Positions 39,218-49,859 of a stretch of DNA of 64,000 nt are shown here, piece by piece. Origin of the DNA: Streblospio benedicti (lineage: Eukaryota; Annelida; Polychaeta; Spionida; Spionidae); contig CM032667.1 in the NCBI GenBank assembly GCA_019095985.1, positions 35,242,574 to 35,306,573 on the forward strand, in the 5' to 3' direction. The first letter of the stretch is position 1. Each line of letters starts with the position of its first letter. The notes below the pieces were generated by a model. It searched no databases and was not told where the DNA came from. It saw only the letters and a program-made list of their open reading frames with translations. The position numbers and the translations under genes are program-made.

Positions 39218-41974
39218 CAGGCCCGTAGGAAGGGCTAAGGCCGTAAAGCCATGGCATGACCAATAATTTAAAAAGAAAAAATTCAATATGTTAATAATTC
39301 AATCATGGCCTTACCTTACTTACCTACATGTGATGTAAATTCCTCCTCTTTATCAGGAGAATCGTTGTCTGTTCCAGGTGACGTTTCGGTTTTTTTTGTT
39401 TTTTTTTGCGTGCTTTTCCCAACCTCACCTCCACTCCCACCCCTTCCCCCACCCCTTAGTCCCCGGGACCCCTGTGCCCTTGCCAGTACCCAATTATACA
39501 TAGAGCTTCTACTATCGGTAGTCGCTCTACGCTTATGCATAGCGAAGATGGTTTTTTGGCCTCCTTTTCAAGGTATAGGACCTCATCTTGGTTTTCACTA
39601 ACAAGAGAGGGTTTAAGGATAGTGGCAACGAGTTCATCCTCAGCCATGTTACCTGTCTCTATTCCTGTATCATTCAAGGTCAGTATAAGACGCTCTCTCA
39701 GGTCATTGTACAGAGTGCGGCGGAGGATAAAGTGGTCCACTGACTCTGGCTCAGGAAGTGAGCAGTATGGGCATGTTGAGGATTGCCCACTACCTGCACA
39801 CTTGTGACCAGAAAATGGCTGCACTTACGGTGGCCATAATCGCTTGTAGCGGGTCTGTGCCTGTCAATCAGACTGGATGGGAATAGCCCATGCAGCAAGC
39901 ATCTACGTTGAGGAAACGAAGGCTCCTCATATGTGACACTTCACTCTTGAGTTTCCTCTCCCAATGCTCCATGACCGCTAACTTTACCATCTTTCGCCAG
40001 TGTTTCTTACTTGGTGGGTTACCTACTAGAACCAGTGCTGGCGGCAGCTTGTACTTAAAAAGTAGGAGGCGGACTTGCACCGTCCAGCTAGCTGATGTTA
40101 GGTCCTTTACCGCGAGCTGCCGTACAACTACTTGATACTCTGGTGTTCCTTGCTTGTGCAGGACTGCCATGAACAGATTGAGTATTTTCTGGTGCAGCTG
40201 CGCCTGTGCTGGCAAGCAACCTGTCAAGAGGTAGATGGCTGGCTTAGCTGTGGACTCAGGGAGACTTTGAAGCTTCCTAAGTAGGCTCCTGTGGTACGCA
40301 TCGATTTTTTCTATGGAGTTGTCATCCAGTGATAAGGCTTCCAAACCATACATGAGGGCTTGGCAGACATAGACAGAGACCATGCTCTTGGTGATATGAG
40401 GTGTTATGCCATTGACACCCCGCAGTCCAGCTCCCATGAGCTGGTAGGCCATTCTTCTGCCAGTTTGTATCCTATCATGTACAGCTTCAGAAACCTTGCC
40501 ATTATCTGTTCTTCCAAGGCCAAGGTGAGTCTCCTTGTCAGAGTAGGCTATCACTGTATTGTTGAAAAGCAATGTTGAGAGGGGCAGACCTTTGGTAGCT
40601 TTGTCTGGTATGTATAGCACTTTTGACCAATAATTTATATGAAAAAAAAAATGTGAATTTTAGCCTAATATTAATAATTTGCAAAAAAATGAAATAGGCT
40701 AATAATTCAATCAATAGCAATGAGTGGTTTCACAACCAATGATAATCAATACATGTCATAGTTCAATCTGACAACATTTTATAAACAAACTAGCTTTCCC
40801 CGGCCACGGGTTGCAGTGGCACACTATAGCTTTTAACATGGTATCCTCGGATTTTCTTCCATCGGATATTCAGAAAAAATGGTACTTTTATCAGAGTGTA
40901 ATACATAGGTAGATCTATGTGTGACTCTGCATCCGCTAACGCAAATTCCACTGAAGCCAATTTGGCTAAAGGGCTCTCAAAAGTTGAACCCAAATACAAA
41001 ACGTTGAACTTTGATTCCATTTCATATTCTTTGAGCATGAATGCATAAATGTTAATATGTTAGCTGTTTCAAAAACATTTAGTAGGGTATTCTAAACAGA
41101 CCTTAGTATTTAAAATAGATTCTTATATACATAATATGTATGATTAGGTATGATTACAAATATTTTCTATTAAGTGTACAGTTTTGATAATATATAAAGA
41201 AAGTACCATACTTTACATTAAAATATAAATGTTACAAATTAAGATTACTATAAGTTAAAGTGTTCATATCTTCCTATGTTGTTTGAAAAGGAACCTGTGG
41301 GTTCGAAAGCTGGTTAACAATAAAAACATTTTGGATTACATTTGTTTAAGTTTTTTTTTTTTGCATGGTAAGACAAACTGAAGCAACAAGTGTAAAGAGT
41401 GATATTGGTGAATGTTTTCCGTGCCTTCTCTCACAGGATGTATAAGTTCAATTATATTATGAGAATAGCAGAATTCAACAAAATTGATGTATTTCTCTTT
41501 TAGCTATTTGTTAAGGTGTTTGAAATAACATGTTTTATCAATTTTCATCACATAAATAATTTTAAGAGCTTCCATACAACCCACAAATTACACAAGCTGC
41601 ATTGGCGGGTCTAATATAAAGAGGAAGTGGAAGTTCATTCCTTTCCTTCAGATTATATGCTATTGTTATTTTTTTAAGAAAAAGAAACAACAAACCCCCC
41701 ATACAATGTAGGTTTGAAACTATTCCAGGCAGTTTTATATGAGATAGAATTTGGTGCTGAAAATGGCTCACTGTCAGAATGCACCTGATTACAGCTAATA
41801 ATAAAATTAGGAAATTTTCTGTAAAACCATGCCCCTGGACCCTCCTAGCATGTGCATGCTGCGGCATGCACAATTTAATTGATATGTAGAACCATTTGCT
41901 CTACATAAACAACTGTCATTTTTATGTGACTTCCGAATGACATGACCAATCACATTTTGCTTCCTACGGGCCTG
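39218..41974. mobile_element. Putative DNA transposon with CAGGCCCGTAGGAAG inverted ends
   Basis: CAGGCCCGTAGGAAG at 39218-39232 and its exact reverse complement at 41960-41974 bound 2.76 kb. The CAG start resembles hAT-type ends, but the flanks (ATGTCCA left, GTCCACC right) do not give a clean 8-bp duplication. No transposase reading frame was recognised; about half of the inside is the nested LINE. The remainder (40640-41960) is AT-rich with no gene that I can see. Confidence 0.5.
39271..40623 (-). mobile_element. 5'-truncated LINE (non-LTR retrotransposon), ORF2 C-terminal part
   Basis: The minus-strand frame 40620-39868 encodes the region just past the reverse transcriptase palm and thumb: THLGLGRT, YQLMGAGLRGVNGITP, LMYGLEALSL, LRKLQSLPESTAKPAIYLL and NPPSKKHWRKMVK. 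A second frame, 39824-39456, carries the terminal zinc-knuckle-like CPYCSLPEPESVDHF. The two frames are offset, so the copy is broken. The N-terminal endonuclease and most of the RT are absent (5' truncation at about 40623). The 14-bp TGACCAATAATTTA at 39257-39270 and 40624-40637 is the likely target-site duplication. I am unsure of the clade (CR1/Jockey-like). Confidence 0.75.
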
Positions 41975-42251
41975 GTCCACCAATGTTCCATATCTTTATT
42001 CTGCAATAAGTTACTCATGAAGTTGTTTTTGTAGGCCCGTTTTTGTTGGCCTGGCTAGATTGGATTTGAATTGCCAGTTAAATTTGTATCACCATAAAGA
42101 CTCTGTCAGACCTTTATGACAACATTGATTTTTGGTAAACCAAAACATTTTATACCTTTGCAAATATTTTCGACCTTGTCTGTCAGACAGTCTTTTTCAA
42201 GCTGACGTCACACAGGATGACAGGATGCACTGAAGCCATGAGCTGCTATCT

Positions 42252-42720
42252 ATGTTTGCATTGTGTACAATTCTTAAATCTTTTCTTTACTGTAAAAATA
42301 ATACTCGGTACATCATTTATTCGGAAGCTTATCTTTAGATTAGTCCCTGAAATTGGTCTTGTTCAAAGACGTCTTCTATGTACTATGAATAATCTAGAAT
42401 AGATCATTTATGAAGGAAATAAGACACAGATTTATCTTATTGACAAATCACCAGTATATATAAGGAATAATGCGTTTGGGATTATGAGAGGTCTGCGTCA
42501 TCATTACAAGCTAGTGTGAGGGCTCTGACCCTCAATATGCTAGATGTACATATGTAGAGTTTAATAGGGAAGCGTTAACGATGACATTATCGACCTCCAG
42601 TTTTAGACTAGAAACTAAACGATCTAAGATACACATATTACAACATTCTATGCATTGCCAACACCGTAAGAAGCTACACTCAGCCAAGACACAGCCGTTA
42701 TTGATCGTGTATGGTCGCCG
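42252..42720. repeat. ~470-bp direct repeat, copy 1
   Basis: From ATGTTTGCATTGTGTACAAT to CAGCCGTTATTGATCG this matches 43201-43668 plus 43953-43985 with roughly one difference in ten. No coding frame is shared. It may be a dispersed repeat or the paired ends of a lost element. Confidence 0.7.
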
Positions 42721-42821
42721 ATAGGCACCCTCTATGAAATAAGTAGATTCCCGTTGTTCCGTTGTTCACCCCCCCCCATTGGGAATTCTGGAATTGGAAA
42801 GCCAACCAAAAAATGTAAAAA

Positions 42822-43142
42822 CAGGGTTCCCACGGAGTCTGCAAAAGTCATGGAAATTGAATTTTTTTCCAGATCCTGGAAAAGTCATGGAATTTTGTAA
42901 AGAGGCATGGAAAAATGAGATTTTGTCAAAAAGTCATGGAAAAGTCATGGAATTTTGTACAACTGATAATTTATTAACTATTTGGGCAGATCTTTTAATA
43001 TTTTAGAAAATGGCTAACCCTGGCCACAGGCCTGGGTGTAGGCCTGGGTGTATATAAAAAAGTCCTGGACAAATTAAAATTTGTCTGGAAAAGTCATTGA
43101 AAAGTCATGGAATTTTGCCAAACAAAATCTGTGGGAACCCTG
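42822..43142. mobile_element. hAT-like MITE with CAGGGTTCCCAC ends
   Basis: CAGGGTTCCCACGGA at 42822 and TCTGTGGGAACCCTG ending at 43142 are inverted (14 of 15). Inside, AAAGTCATGGAATTTTG-like words repeat several times in tandem. Widespread non-autonomous hAT families use this terminus and interior. A clean target duplication was not found. Confidence 0.7.
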
Positions 43143-43200
43143 AAAAATGCCCGCTAGCTGCCTATTGTACTACCCAATAACTGCTGATAGAAAACTGTCA

Positions 43201-43985
43201 ATGTTTGCATTGTGTACAATTCTTAAATCTTTTCTTTACTGTAAAAATAAAACTCGGTACATCATTTATTCGGAAGCTTATCTTTTGATTAGTCCCTGAA
43301 ATTGGTCCGAACAAAAAGTCATCTTCTATGTACTATGAATAATCTAGAATAGATCATTTATGAAGGAAGTAAGAAAAAGATTTATGTTATTGACAAATCA
43401 CCAGTATATATAAGCAATAATGCTTGTGGAATTACGAGAGGTCTGCGTGTTCATCAATGCAAGCTAGTGCGAGGGCTCTCACCCTCGCAATGCTAGATAT
43501 ACCGGTACATGTAGCTCTGTTGTACAATGAAGTGTTTCCGATGACAATATCGACCTCCAGCTTTTGACTAGACACTAAACGATCCAAGATACACATATGA
43601 CAGTATTCTAATCGTTGCCAACACCGTAAGAAGCTAGACTGACCCAAGACACGGCAATACAGCCGTTAGGCATCGACCATTTGATCACAGGGGGGAGGGC
43701 CAGCTATTTTCACCATAGCTTCAATTATTTATTTTTTTCATGAAATCCGACATCTAATTCTTTTTTTCTTAGATTACTGAACCCCAATTATTTCTTCAAG
43801 CTGTATCAAGCTGTATTTAAGCAAAATTTGACAATTATTTTTTTCTAGCCAAATGAAACCCTATTATTTTTTTCACCAATGTTAAGCCTTATGTTATTTT
43901 TTTATTATTTTTGCTGCCCCCAACCGCCTGAGATCAAATGGTGGATACCTTATTGATCGTTTATGATCTATGAAAAAAGTAGGCT
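43201..43985. repeat. ~470-bp direct repeat, copy 2, interrupted by a MITE
   Basis: Same sequence as 42252-42720, split between CAGCCGTTA (ending 43668) and TTGATCG (43953) by the element at 43669-43949. Confidence 0.7.
43669..43949. mobile_element. 281-bp PIF/Harbinger-like MITE with TTA target duplication
   Basis: Ends GGCATCGACCATTTGATC and, reversed, GGTATCCACCATTTGATC; TTA on both sides (43666-43668 and 43950-43952). The empty site, with a single TTA, is visible in the paralogous repeat at 42697-42700. The interior is T-rich and non-coding. A 3-bp TWA duplication is the Harbinger hallmark. Confidence 0.75.
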
Positions 43986-44159
43986 CCTGTAGTTTTCTGA
44001 ACATATCTTTTCTGACCTGGTTGAGTCAAAATGTTGTCCCCGAAGACTTGTTTAATACCACAATAAATAGAAAACAATAAATATTTTGCCCATTTTTCAT
44101 GGGATTTTGAAAATTAGTATGTGTATTAACATGCCTTGCACGAGGGGGGGGGGGTTATA

Positions 44160-44345
44160 TAGTCTTGATGAAAATCCATTCACCAACATTTTTTTCCTAA
44201 ATCACCAGTCACCAATACATAGCATTGTCTTTCACCAATCCCCAGGATTTGTAATTGAATAGGTTGCATCACAATTCTCACACTTAATTAATTACAGGCA
44301 ATTCACAACTCACGCTTCAGGTTTAAGGCGAATCACATTTTCGCT
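44160..44345. repeat. Dispersed repeat related to 22241-22535
   Basis: TTGATGAAAATCCATTCACC, CCTAAATCACCAGTCACCAA and TTACAGGCAATTCACAACTC match the earlier copy in the intron of sulfotransferase A, in the same orientation. Confidence 0.55.
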
Positions 44346-44360
44346 ATATGTGTCAAGTTA

Positions 44361-44778
44361 GGCCCATAATCCATAGATCCTGGTGGAAGTAGCAACACAA
44401 AAACATCTCCACCAAACCAGTTCAATGGATTTTGAATGAGGTATCATTCATACAGGCGGTGGAGGCAGCGGTGCGAGGGTGGCACCACCAGCTGCGTTTG
44501 GTGAAGCTAATCAGGTAGCGATTCTGCGGCTCGCGAGTAAGCCTGCCGCTAGGTGTAGGCTGCTATACATGAATTAGTTTGCATTGTTTCAAATGAGGCA
44601 TCATCCATTACAGTGCAGCCCTATGATAAACCTGTATAAGCGTACATTATACATACACATATTTATATTCTTTGGTCATGAATCAAAATGAATGTATGGA
44701 TTATGAACCGCTTCGAGGGAAGACTCTAGCAGAGGAAGCCTGAAGCTTGCCGCTGCCACTCAAGTATGGATAATGGGC
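44361..44778. mobile_element. Possible Harbinger-like MITE (GCCCATAATCCATA ends)
   Basis: GGCCCATAATCCATA at the left and TATGGATAATGGGC at the right are inverted with one change, and TTA stands on both outer sides. The interior carries no recognised gene. Confidence 0.45.
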
Positions 44779-44789
44779 TTAAAGTTTCG

Positions 44790-46320
44790 TATAAACAAAT
44801 AATTGACTTAATGGTTTGAAGTAAAATTCATATTCACTTGTATAATCAAACCTAAACCGATTTAGGCTTAGGTTTGATTGTACAAGTAAAACAGCAACAT
44901 ATCTCTCTATAAATTGCTCCTGTGGCTCCGAGTAGACTAGACCTGTCAAATTTTATATTATGTTAAAATGCGGCTATTATCAATTGTTTCATATAGATTA
45001 ATGAATGGAAATGAATGAAGATATGTCACAAAATAGACTAGCAAAGCAGGTGCAAAGTTTTTCAATACTGTATCAATTTTGAACTGGTAAAAAGTAGCAT
45101 GAGGTCAGTACTACAGTAGGCAACTGCATATCATATGCCCAGTACTGCCCTAGCCTAGAGTCTATATCAAGGTGCTTAGACCCTACCTATGTATCATTCT
45201 AGTTCTAGATTTAGACAGTGATTCTATCTAGTCTTTTGGAGCTAAGCATCAGAAAATGTTCCTAAATTCTATAGTCCCAGATCTAGTCTCTACATACTGT
45301 TACCAGATTCTAGATGAAACACATTTGAAAGTTCCCGTATGCTTTGCATGTTGCACACAAATTCAGCGCAAAAGCTAATCAGTCCATACTCATTCCTCCA
45401 GTAACCCAATGACCTGTACCTTTTAACGTGTAGGTACCACGGAGCAGTGTGCAACCGGTTAGAGTTTCAGGATTGGCAACAACTACTTTATGTCAGATTA
45501 CGCCTGATCGAACCCACGACCTTCAGGTGCAACTGACTGATGATTTGACAGTGAATTCACACTGCCGATGGGATTTCATCATTTGCTAGTCATTTATGTG
45601 GGGAATTGAGGAGTGCACGAACAAAATTCTTGACATAAAAATTAGTAAGTTTAATTCATGAGATGTTACAACACTAGGCTTTAGACATTCATCTATGTCT
45701 TTTTCAACCCAAGATATGGACCTAAGCATTAAATTACGAATAAAAAGTTTTGGTTCTGCATTAGTCACATTCATGACTAATAAGATATCTGTCTAAATAA
45801 TTCTGTGGGACTGTATGTAAGACTAGAGTAGACCTATACTATCTAGATCTATATTGACAGTGAAAACACACATAAAGATTGTAAAAACAAAGTCTACTGA
45901 TATGCTGTTCATTTACTGCACCAAATTGAGGAAAAGCAGAATAAGAACAAAATTTATGCTAACTTTTTAAAGTACACTTTGCTTAATTTCATTTAAATGA
46001 TATAGACGTTAAATTGTGGTATACACGGTTATACATTTGTTGAATATTTTATCAAAGATTTTATGGTAACAAATTGAATTTCTTAATCGGGTTCGTTACT
46101 CGTGCTCAGCCTAACTTCGCGTGATTTTTTCTTATATTTACTCTTCCTCAAATCAACAGCATAGAAGACTATTTTTCCAATCTTTATGTGTGATTCCCTA
46201 TTATATTGAAGAACTCAATTAACTTCGTGATGAAAGTATGTAGGAATGAGAATCACAAATTAAAGGTTATGAATAATAGTGAAAGCGGGTGAATTTGAAA
46301 AGATTGTCTTTGAAAAGTAA
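44790..46320. other. Non-coding AT-rich stretch with a SINE
   Basis: No exon or conserved frame seen, apart from the SINE at 45405-45545. Confidence 0.4.
45405..45545 (-). repeat. tRNA-derived SINE
   Basis: The minus strand carries AAGGTCGTGGGTTCGATC (B box) and the shared tail CACTGCTCCGTGGTACCTAC, then GGTACAGGTCATTGGG. Same family as the copies at 27735 and 62800. Confidence 0.65.
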
Positions 46321-46343
46321 CTTGGATTAGAGTTAAATTAGAA

Positions 46344-46805
46344 ATGGAGAGTGTAAACAAACTTCGGTGCATTACAGTGTGTGAGAAACTATTCACTCAG
46401 AGTGGAAAACTGAAACGCCATTTGAGAATTCACACTGCCACTGGAGAGAAATTTCACGAGTGCAATGAATGTGGGGAGTGTTTTTGGTCAACTAACAGCT
46501 TGACCCAACACAGAAGAATTCACACTACGGAGAAACCTTACAAATGTTATGAATGTGGGAAGTGTTTTAATACACAGGGTAGTTTGTCAAGCCACATGAG
46601 AACCCATAGTGGAGAAATACGTCATAAATGTACTGAATGTGGGAAGTGTTTTGGTTATAGAAGCAACTTGACCCAGCACATGAGAATCCACACAGGGGAG
46701 AAACCATTTCTGTGTAGCGAATGTGGCAAGTGTTTTACGCAATTTAGCAGCTTGACCCGGCACATGAAGATACACTCAGATAGATCAAGTCTGTATATGG
46801 GATGA
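46344..46805 (+). CDS. C2H2 zinc-finger protein, single exon, 153 aa
   Basis: Four complete C2H2 fingers follow a degenerate one. Finger 1 (residues 9-30) has C-x3-C spacing and is likely inert. The others have ECGECF or ECGKCF followed by H-x3-H, at about residues 40-60, 68-88, 96-116 and 124-144, joined by linkers such as HTGEKPF and HTTEKPY. It probably binds DNA in the nucleus. No effector domain is visible. The ORF starts with ATG at 46344 and ends with TGA at 46805; AATAAA follows at about 47024. It may be the last exon of a longer gene (AG at 46340-46341) or an intronless retrocopy. Confidence 0.75.
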   Translation: MESVNKLRCITVCEKLFTQSGKLKRHLRIHTATGEKFHECNECGECFWSTNSLTQHRRIHTTEKPYKCYECGKCFNTQGSLSSHMRTHSGEIRHKCTECGKCFGYRSNLTQHMRIHTGEKPFLCSECGKCFTQFSSLTRHMKIHSDRSSLYMG

Positions 46806-47514
46806 TTATTATGTGCTGTTGTTTTCATAATCCTGTCAAAATCCTTACTTAATTTAGTCCTAATTTGGAGACATTTATTTCAATATATGAACCAGAAATG
46901 ACAACTGTACATACTTTGATTTATTTGATGCTCTTTTCTTATTCAGTATTCAGGTGAAGATGATCTTTTCTAATCCAAAGTGCAATGTAATGTTATGTGC
47001 ATTGTATTGTTAATAATTGTTTTAATAAATAGTCACTTGAATGAATAAATTAGTTTTGCTGTAAAAAGAATCACAATAATGAAACAAATCAAATTAAATC
47101 AAATAAAATTATATCCACAGTTTAAACCTATTTTAATCCAGCTAATCAGAAACCACTTCCTGATTAACTTACTGCAGAATGAAACTTTGAAATATTGATA
47201 GAAATATTTAAGTTGTAATTGCATAGGACTGTGTCAGCTTATTTCAACAATGTGAAGTTATAATGTATATACTAGAACATAAATCAAACCTAAAATGGAT
47301 GCCGTGGCTACCATGGTCTATGAGCTTAATTTGATACCCTTTCATAAATAGCAGAGATGTGAATCTGTCAATGCAGAAAATCTTAATCCGGGCCTTAAAA
47401 AATCTTAATTTTAGAGCAAAAATCTTAATGAAAAATGAGAAAAATCTTAATAAAACCACAGATTATTTAAACAGATCAAGTAATCTGAGATTAAACTATT
47501 AAGGTAATGTGTAT

Positions 47515-47585
47515 GATAGTGTTTGTAAACCATAGCGGTATGTATACCACACACCCCTCCCGTGATGCTGGGGCCCATGCAGGAA
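47515..47585. repeat. Single arm of the 12829-13110 foldback repeat
   Basis: GTGTTTGTAAACCATAGCGG and CACCCCTCCCGTGATGCTGG match the right arm at 13045-13105, with a few changes. No inverted partner is nearby. Confidence 0.5.
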
Positions 47586-47589
47586 CGAA

Positions 47590-49635
47590 TATTTAATCAA
47601 GTGTTCTGACGTCTGAATCTTTTACTGGAAAACATGCTGTACGCATATCGGTTTTAGAACTAGGATTATCCTGGTGGTGATCTCAGCGATGTCTATGGAA
47701 AGGTGGCGGCCTCTAGGGTGCAAAATAGCGTTACGTAAGGGAGCGAGCATAATCAATTGTACAGAAGGGGGCGGCCATTTGGTATTGACGAGATAAAAAA
47801 TTGAACGCCCTCCCTAACTTTCTACGTTGAAATTGAATGCCCACCCCATATGAACATTAGGAAACTGAGCGCCCCCCCACCGGATAAATATGAACAATGA
47901 CATACTTTCGCATTATAAAGTATGATATTGGACATATTCCCTTAAAACTGTTTGAAGTGTATTGCAATGAATCATACACTATCAATGGTCAATTAATACA
48001 TATTTAGCAAGCTATTTGACTCGTTGACATTACAATACAGTTAAATCCAATAGCATGCCTATTGCAGGAATGCATCAATTCGCGACAAAATTGCCGATAT
48101 TACCTTTTTTAGTTTGAGAATTGAGTGCCCTCCCTCTCAGGTTGAATTAAAATTGAGCGTGTCCTTCCTTCTGTAACCAAGTAAAAAGAACTCCCCCACC
48201 ACCAAAACCACAGCTAAATGATCCCCCCATTACCCTTTGTACAAATAATTGGTTACCCCCTAACCTTCCAAACAAATTGGACCACGTGTGGCCACGTGGT
48301 TTGAGCCTATTTCTGTATCGTTTCAATATGCAGCATCATGAAAAATACACTATACAGTTCATAGAAAAAAATATCAAATGAACATTATTTTTTTAACTAC
48401 AAAACCAACTAATATGTTCAAATTATCCATGGTTCACTAAAACTGTTTTCAATGTATTCAATGAATCATTCACTTGTCAATTTTCATATTGAATACATGC
48501 ATCAAAGTTTTGAGACACTAAGATTGCTACCAAGATATTTGATTGCCTTGAGAAATTTAAAAGCCCTCCAAAGCCTTTTTTGAATTAAAATTGATCGTTA
48601 GTTCTGGAGCTCATCACCACCACCACCATTCAAATGCCCCCCCATTGATAAAACATAGTAATTTTATTATGCTTTGGATTGTTAAAGGTTCACAGTCATA
48701 TTGTCATTAAAACAATGTCATACAAAGGACTTTTTTATACAATGAAAGGTTTTAGCCAAAAATGTTTCAATATAGCAGCAGTATGAGAATGATTTATATA
48801 CAGCTTCATATCAAAAAAACGTGAACATTATTTTTATCACTACACAACCAACTAATTAGAATGTTCAAATTATCCATGGTTCACTAGAGCTGCTAGCGTT
48901 TTTTAATGTTATTCAATTCAAAATTTGTTGTTTTTTCGCATATTGATAGCATCTGAAAGTTTTGAGGACACTAATTTGGTTTCCAGTGATTTTGATTGCC
49001 TGGCATAAAGCCTTTTTAATGACGTATCGTTAGTTCTGGACAAATTTTGACATTCAAAAGTATTTATTAAAGTTTTAAATTGGCAATATTTATATGGACA
49101 CAGTTAAACTAAATTAAACTCATATTAAGCAATGATTTATATGCTGCTACAAAGGGTTTTTATACAATGAAAGGTATTTTTAGTACAAAAATGATATATT
49201 CCGTGGTAGATAACGTCCATGCATCTGGTTTGTTTCCGTGCATCAGATACAATGCATTTTAAATATACACAAAAATAGAAAATCTCAGAAACAGATTTTA
49301 CCCACCCCACCCCACCCCACCCATTAACATGAAACATTTTCACCTTGTATTTTATTAAATATACATTAGTCGTATAGAACTGTTCAAACATTTTCTTTTT
49401 TATTCATTTACATTGAGAGTTGAGAGTTGTTTGAAAAAAATAAAATATTCTTTTTACCGTTACAACTTTCTAAAGTTATTTATTAAAACAACATTTCGGT
49501 TTCAATTCTTTGGGTCGTAGTCCTCTGTTCACGTAAAAAATGGAGGCGATACTTTGCTGTCCAGTGTGCTATTGAAGGCATTCACAAACAGAACATTGAT
49601 CGCTGCCTGATCGAATCTACTGCAGTTAGCAAACG
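47590..49635. other. Non-coding stretch with dispersed repeats
   Basis: Repeated words of the type GAACGCCCTCCCTAAC, ATTGAATGCCCACCCC and AAATTGAGCG between 47790 and 48240, and near-duplicated blocks around 48400 and 48850 (AACCAACTAAT...ATGTTCAAATTATCCATGGT). A CCCCA run is at 49301-49322. No gene seen. Confidence 0.45.
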
Positions 49636-49639
49636 TGTC

Positions 49640-49841
49640 CTATTGGTTAATCAGTATGTGCCTTGGACACTTGATCTGGGAGATGGACGCTATGCACTCC
49701 CTGTGCAGGGCACACATCAGGTAGGGCCAGTAGACCCTCTTGAACATCCACTCAGTGAGGTACATCAGCATGGCCCCTGCCTGGTATTTTTGAGCTTCTT
49801 TCAGCCCCCCGATGTCCGCAGGCAGATACTCATACATGGCT
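49640..49841 (-). CDS. Orphan terminal coding exon, unrecognised protein
   Basis: Minus-strand acceptor (TTTCAG) at 49842-49847, then an open frame to a TAG at 49642-49640. It encodes about 66 residues including YEYLPADIGGLKEAQKYQ, MYLTEWMFKRVYWPYLMCAL and HRECIAS. The composition (Trp, Tyr, Cys) and the clean splice site look like a real last exon of a folded, perhaps Golgi or secreted, protein. I do not recognise the family. No matching upstream exon was found; a Cys-rich open stretch at 50619-50450 (minus) is a weak candidate. Confidence 0.4.
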
Positions 49842-49859
49842 GAAACATACAACGCAAAG

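Noticed and set aside
46587-46775. Antisense ORF across the zinc fingers
   Set aside because: Shadow of the C2H2 coding frame on the other strand.
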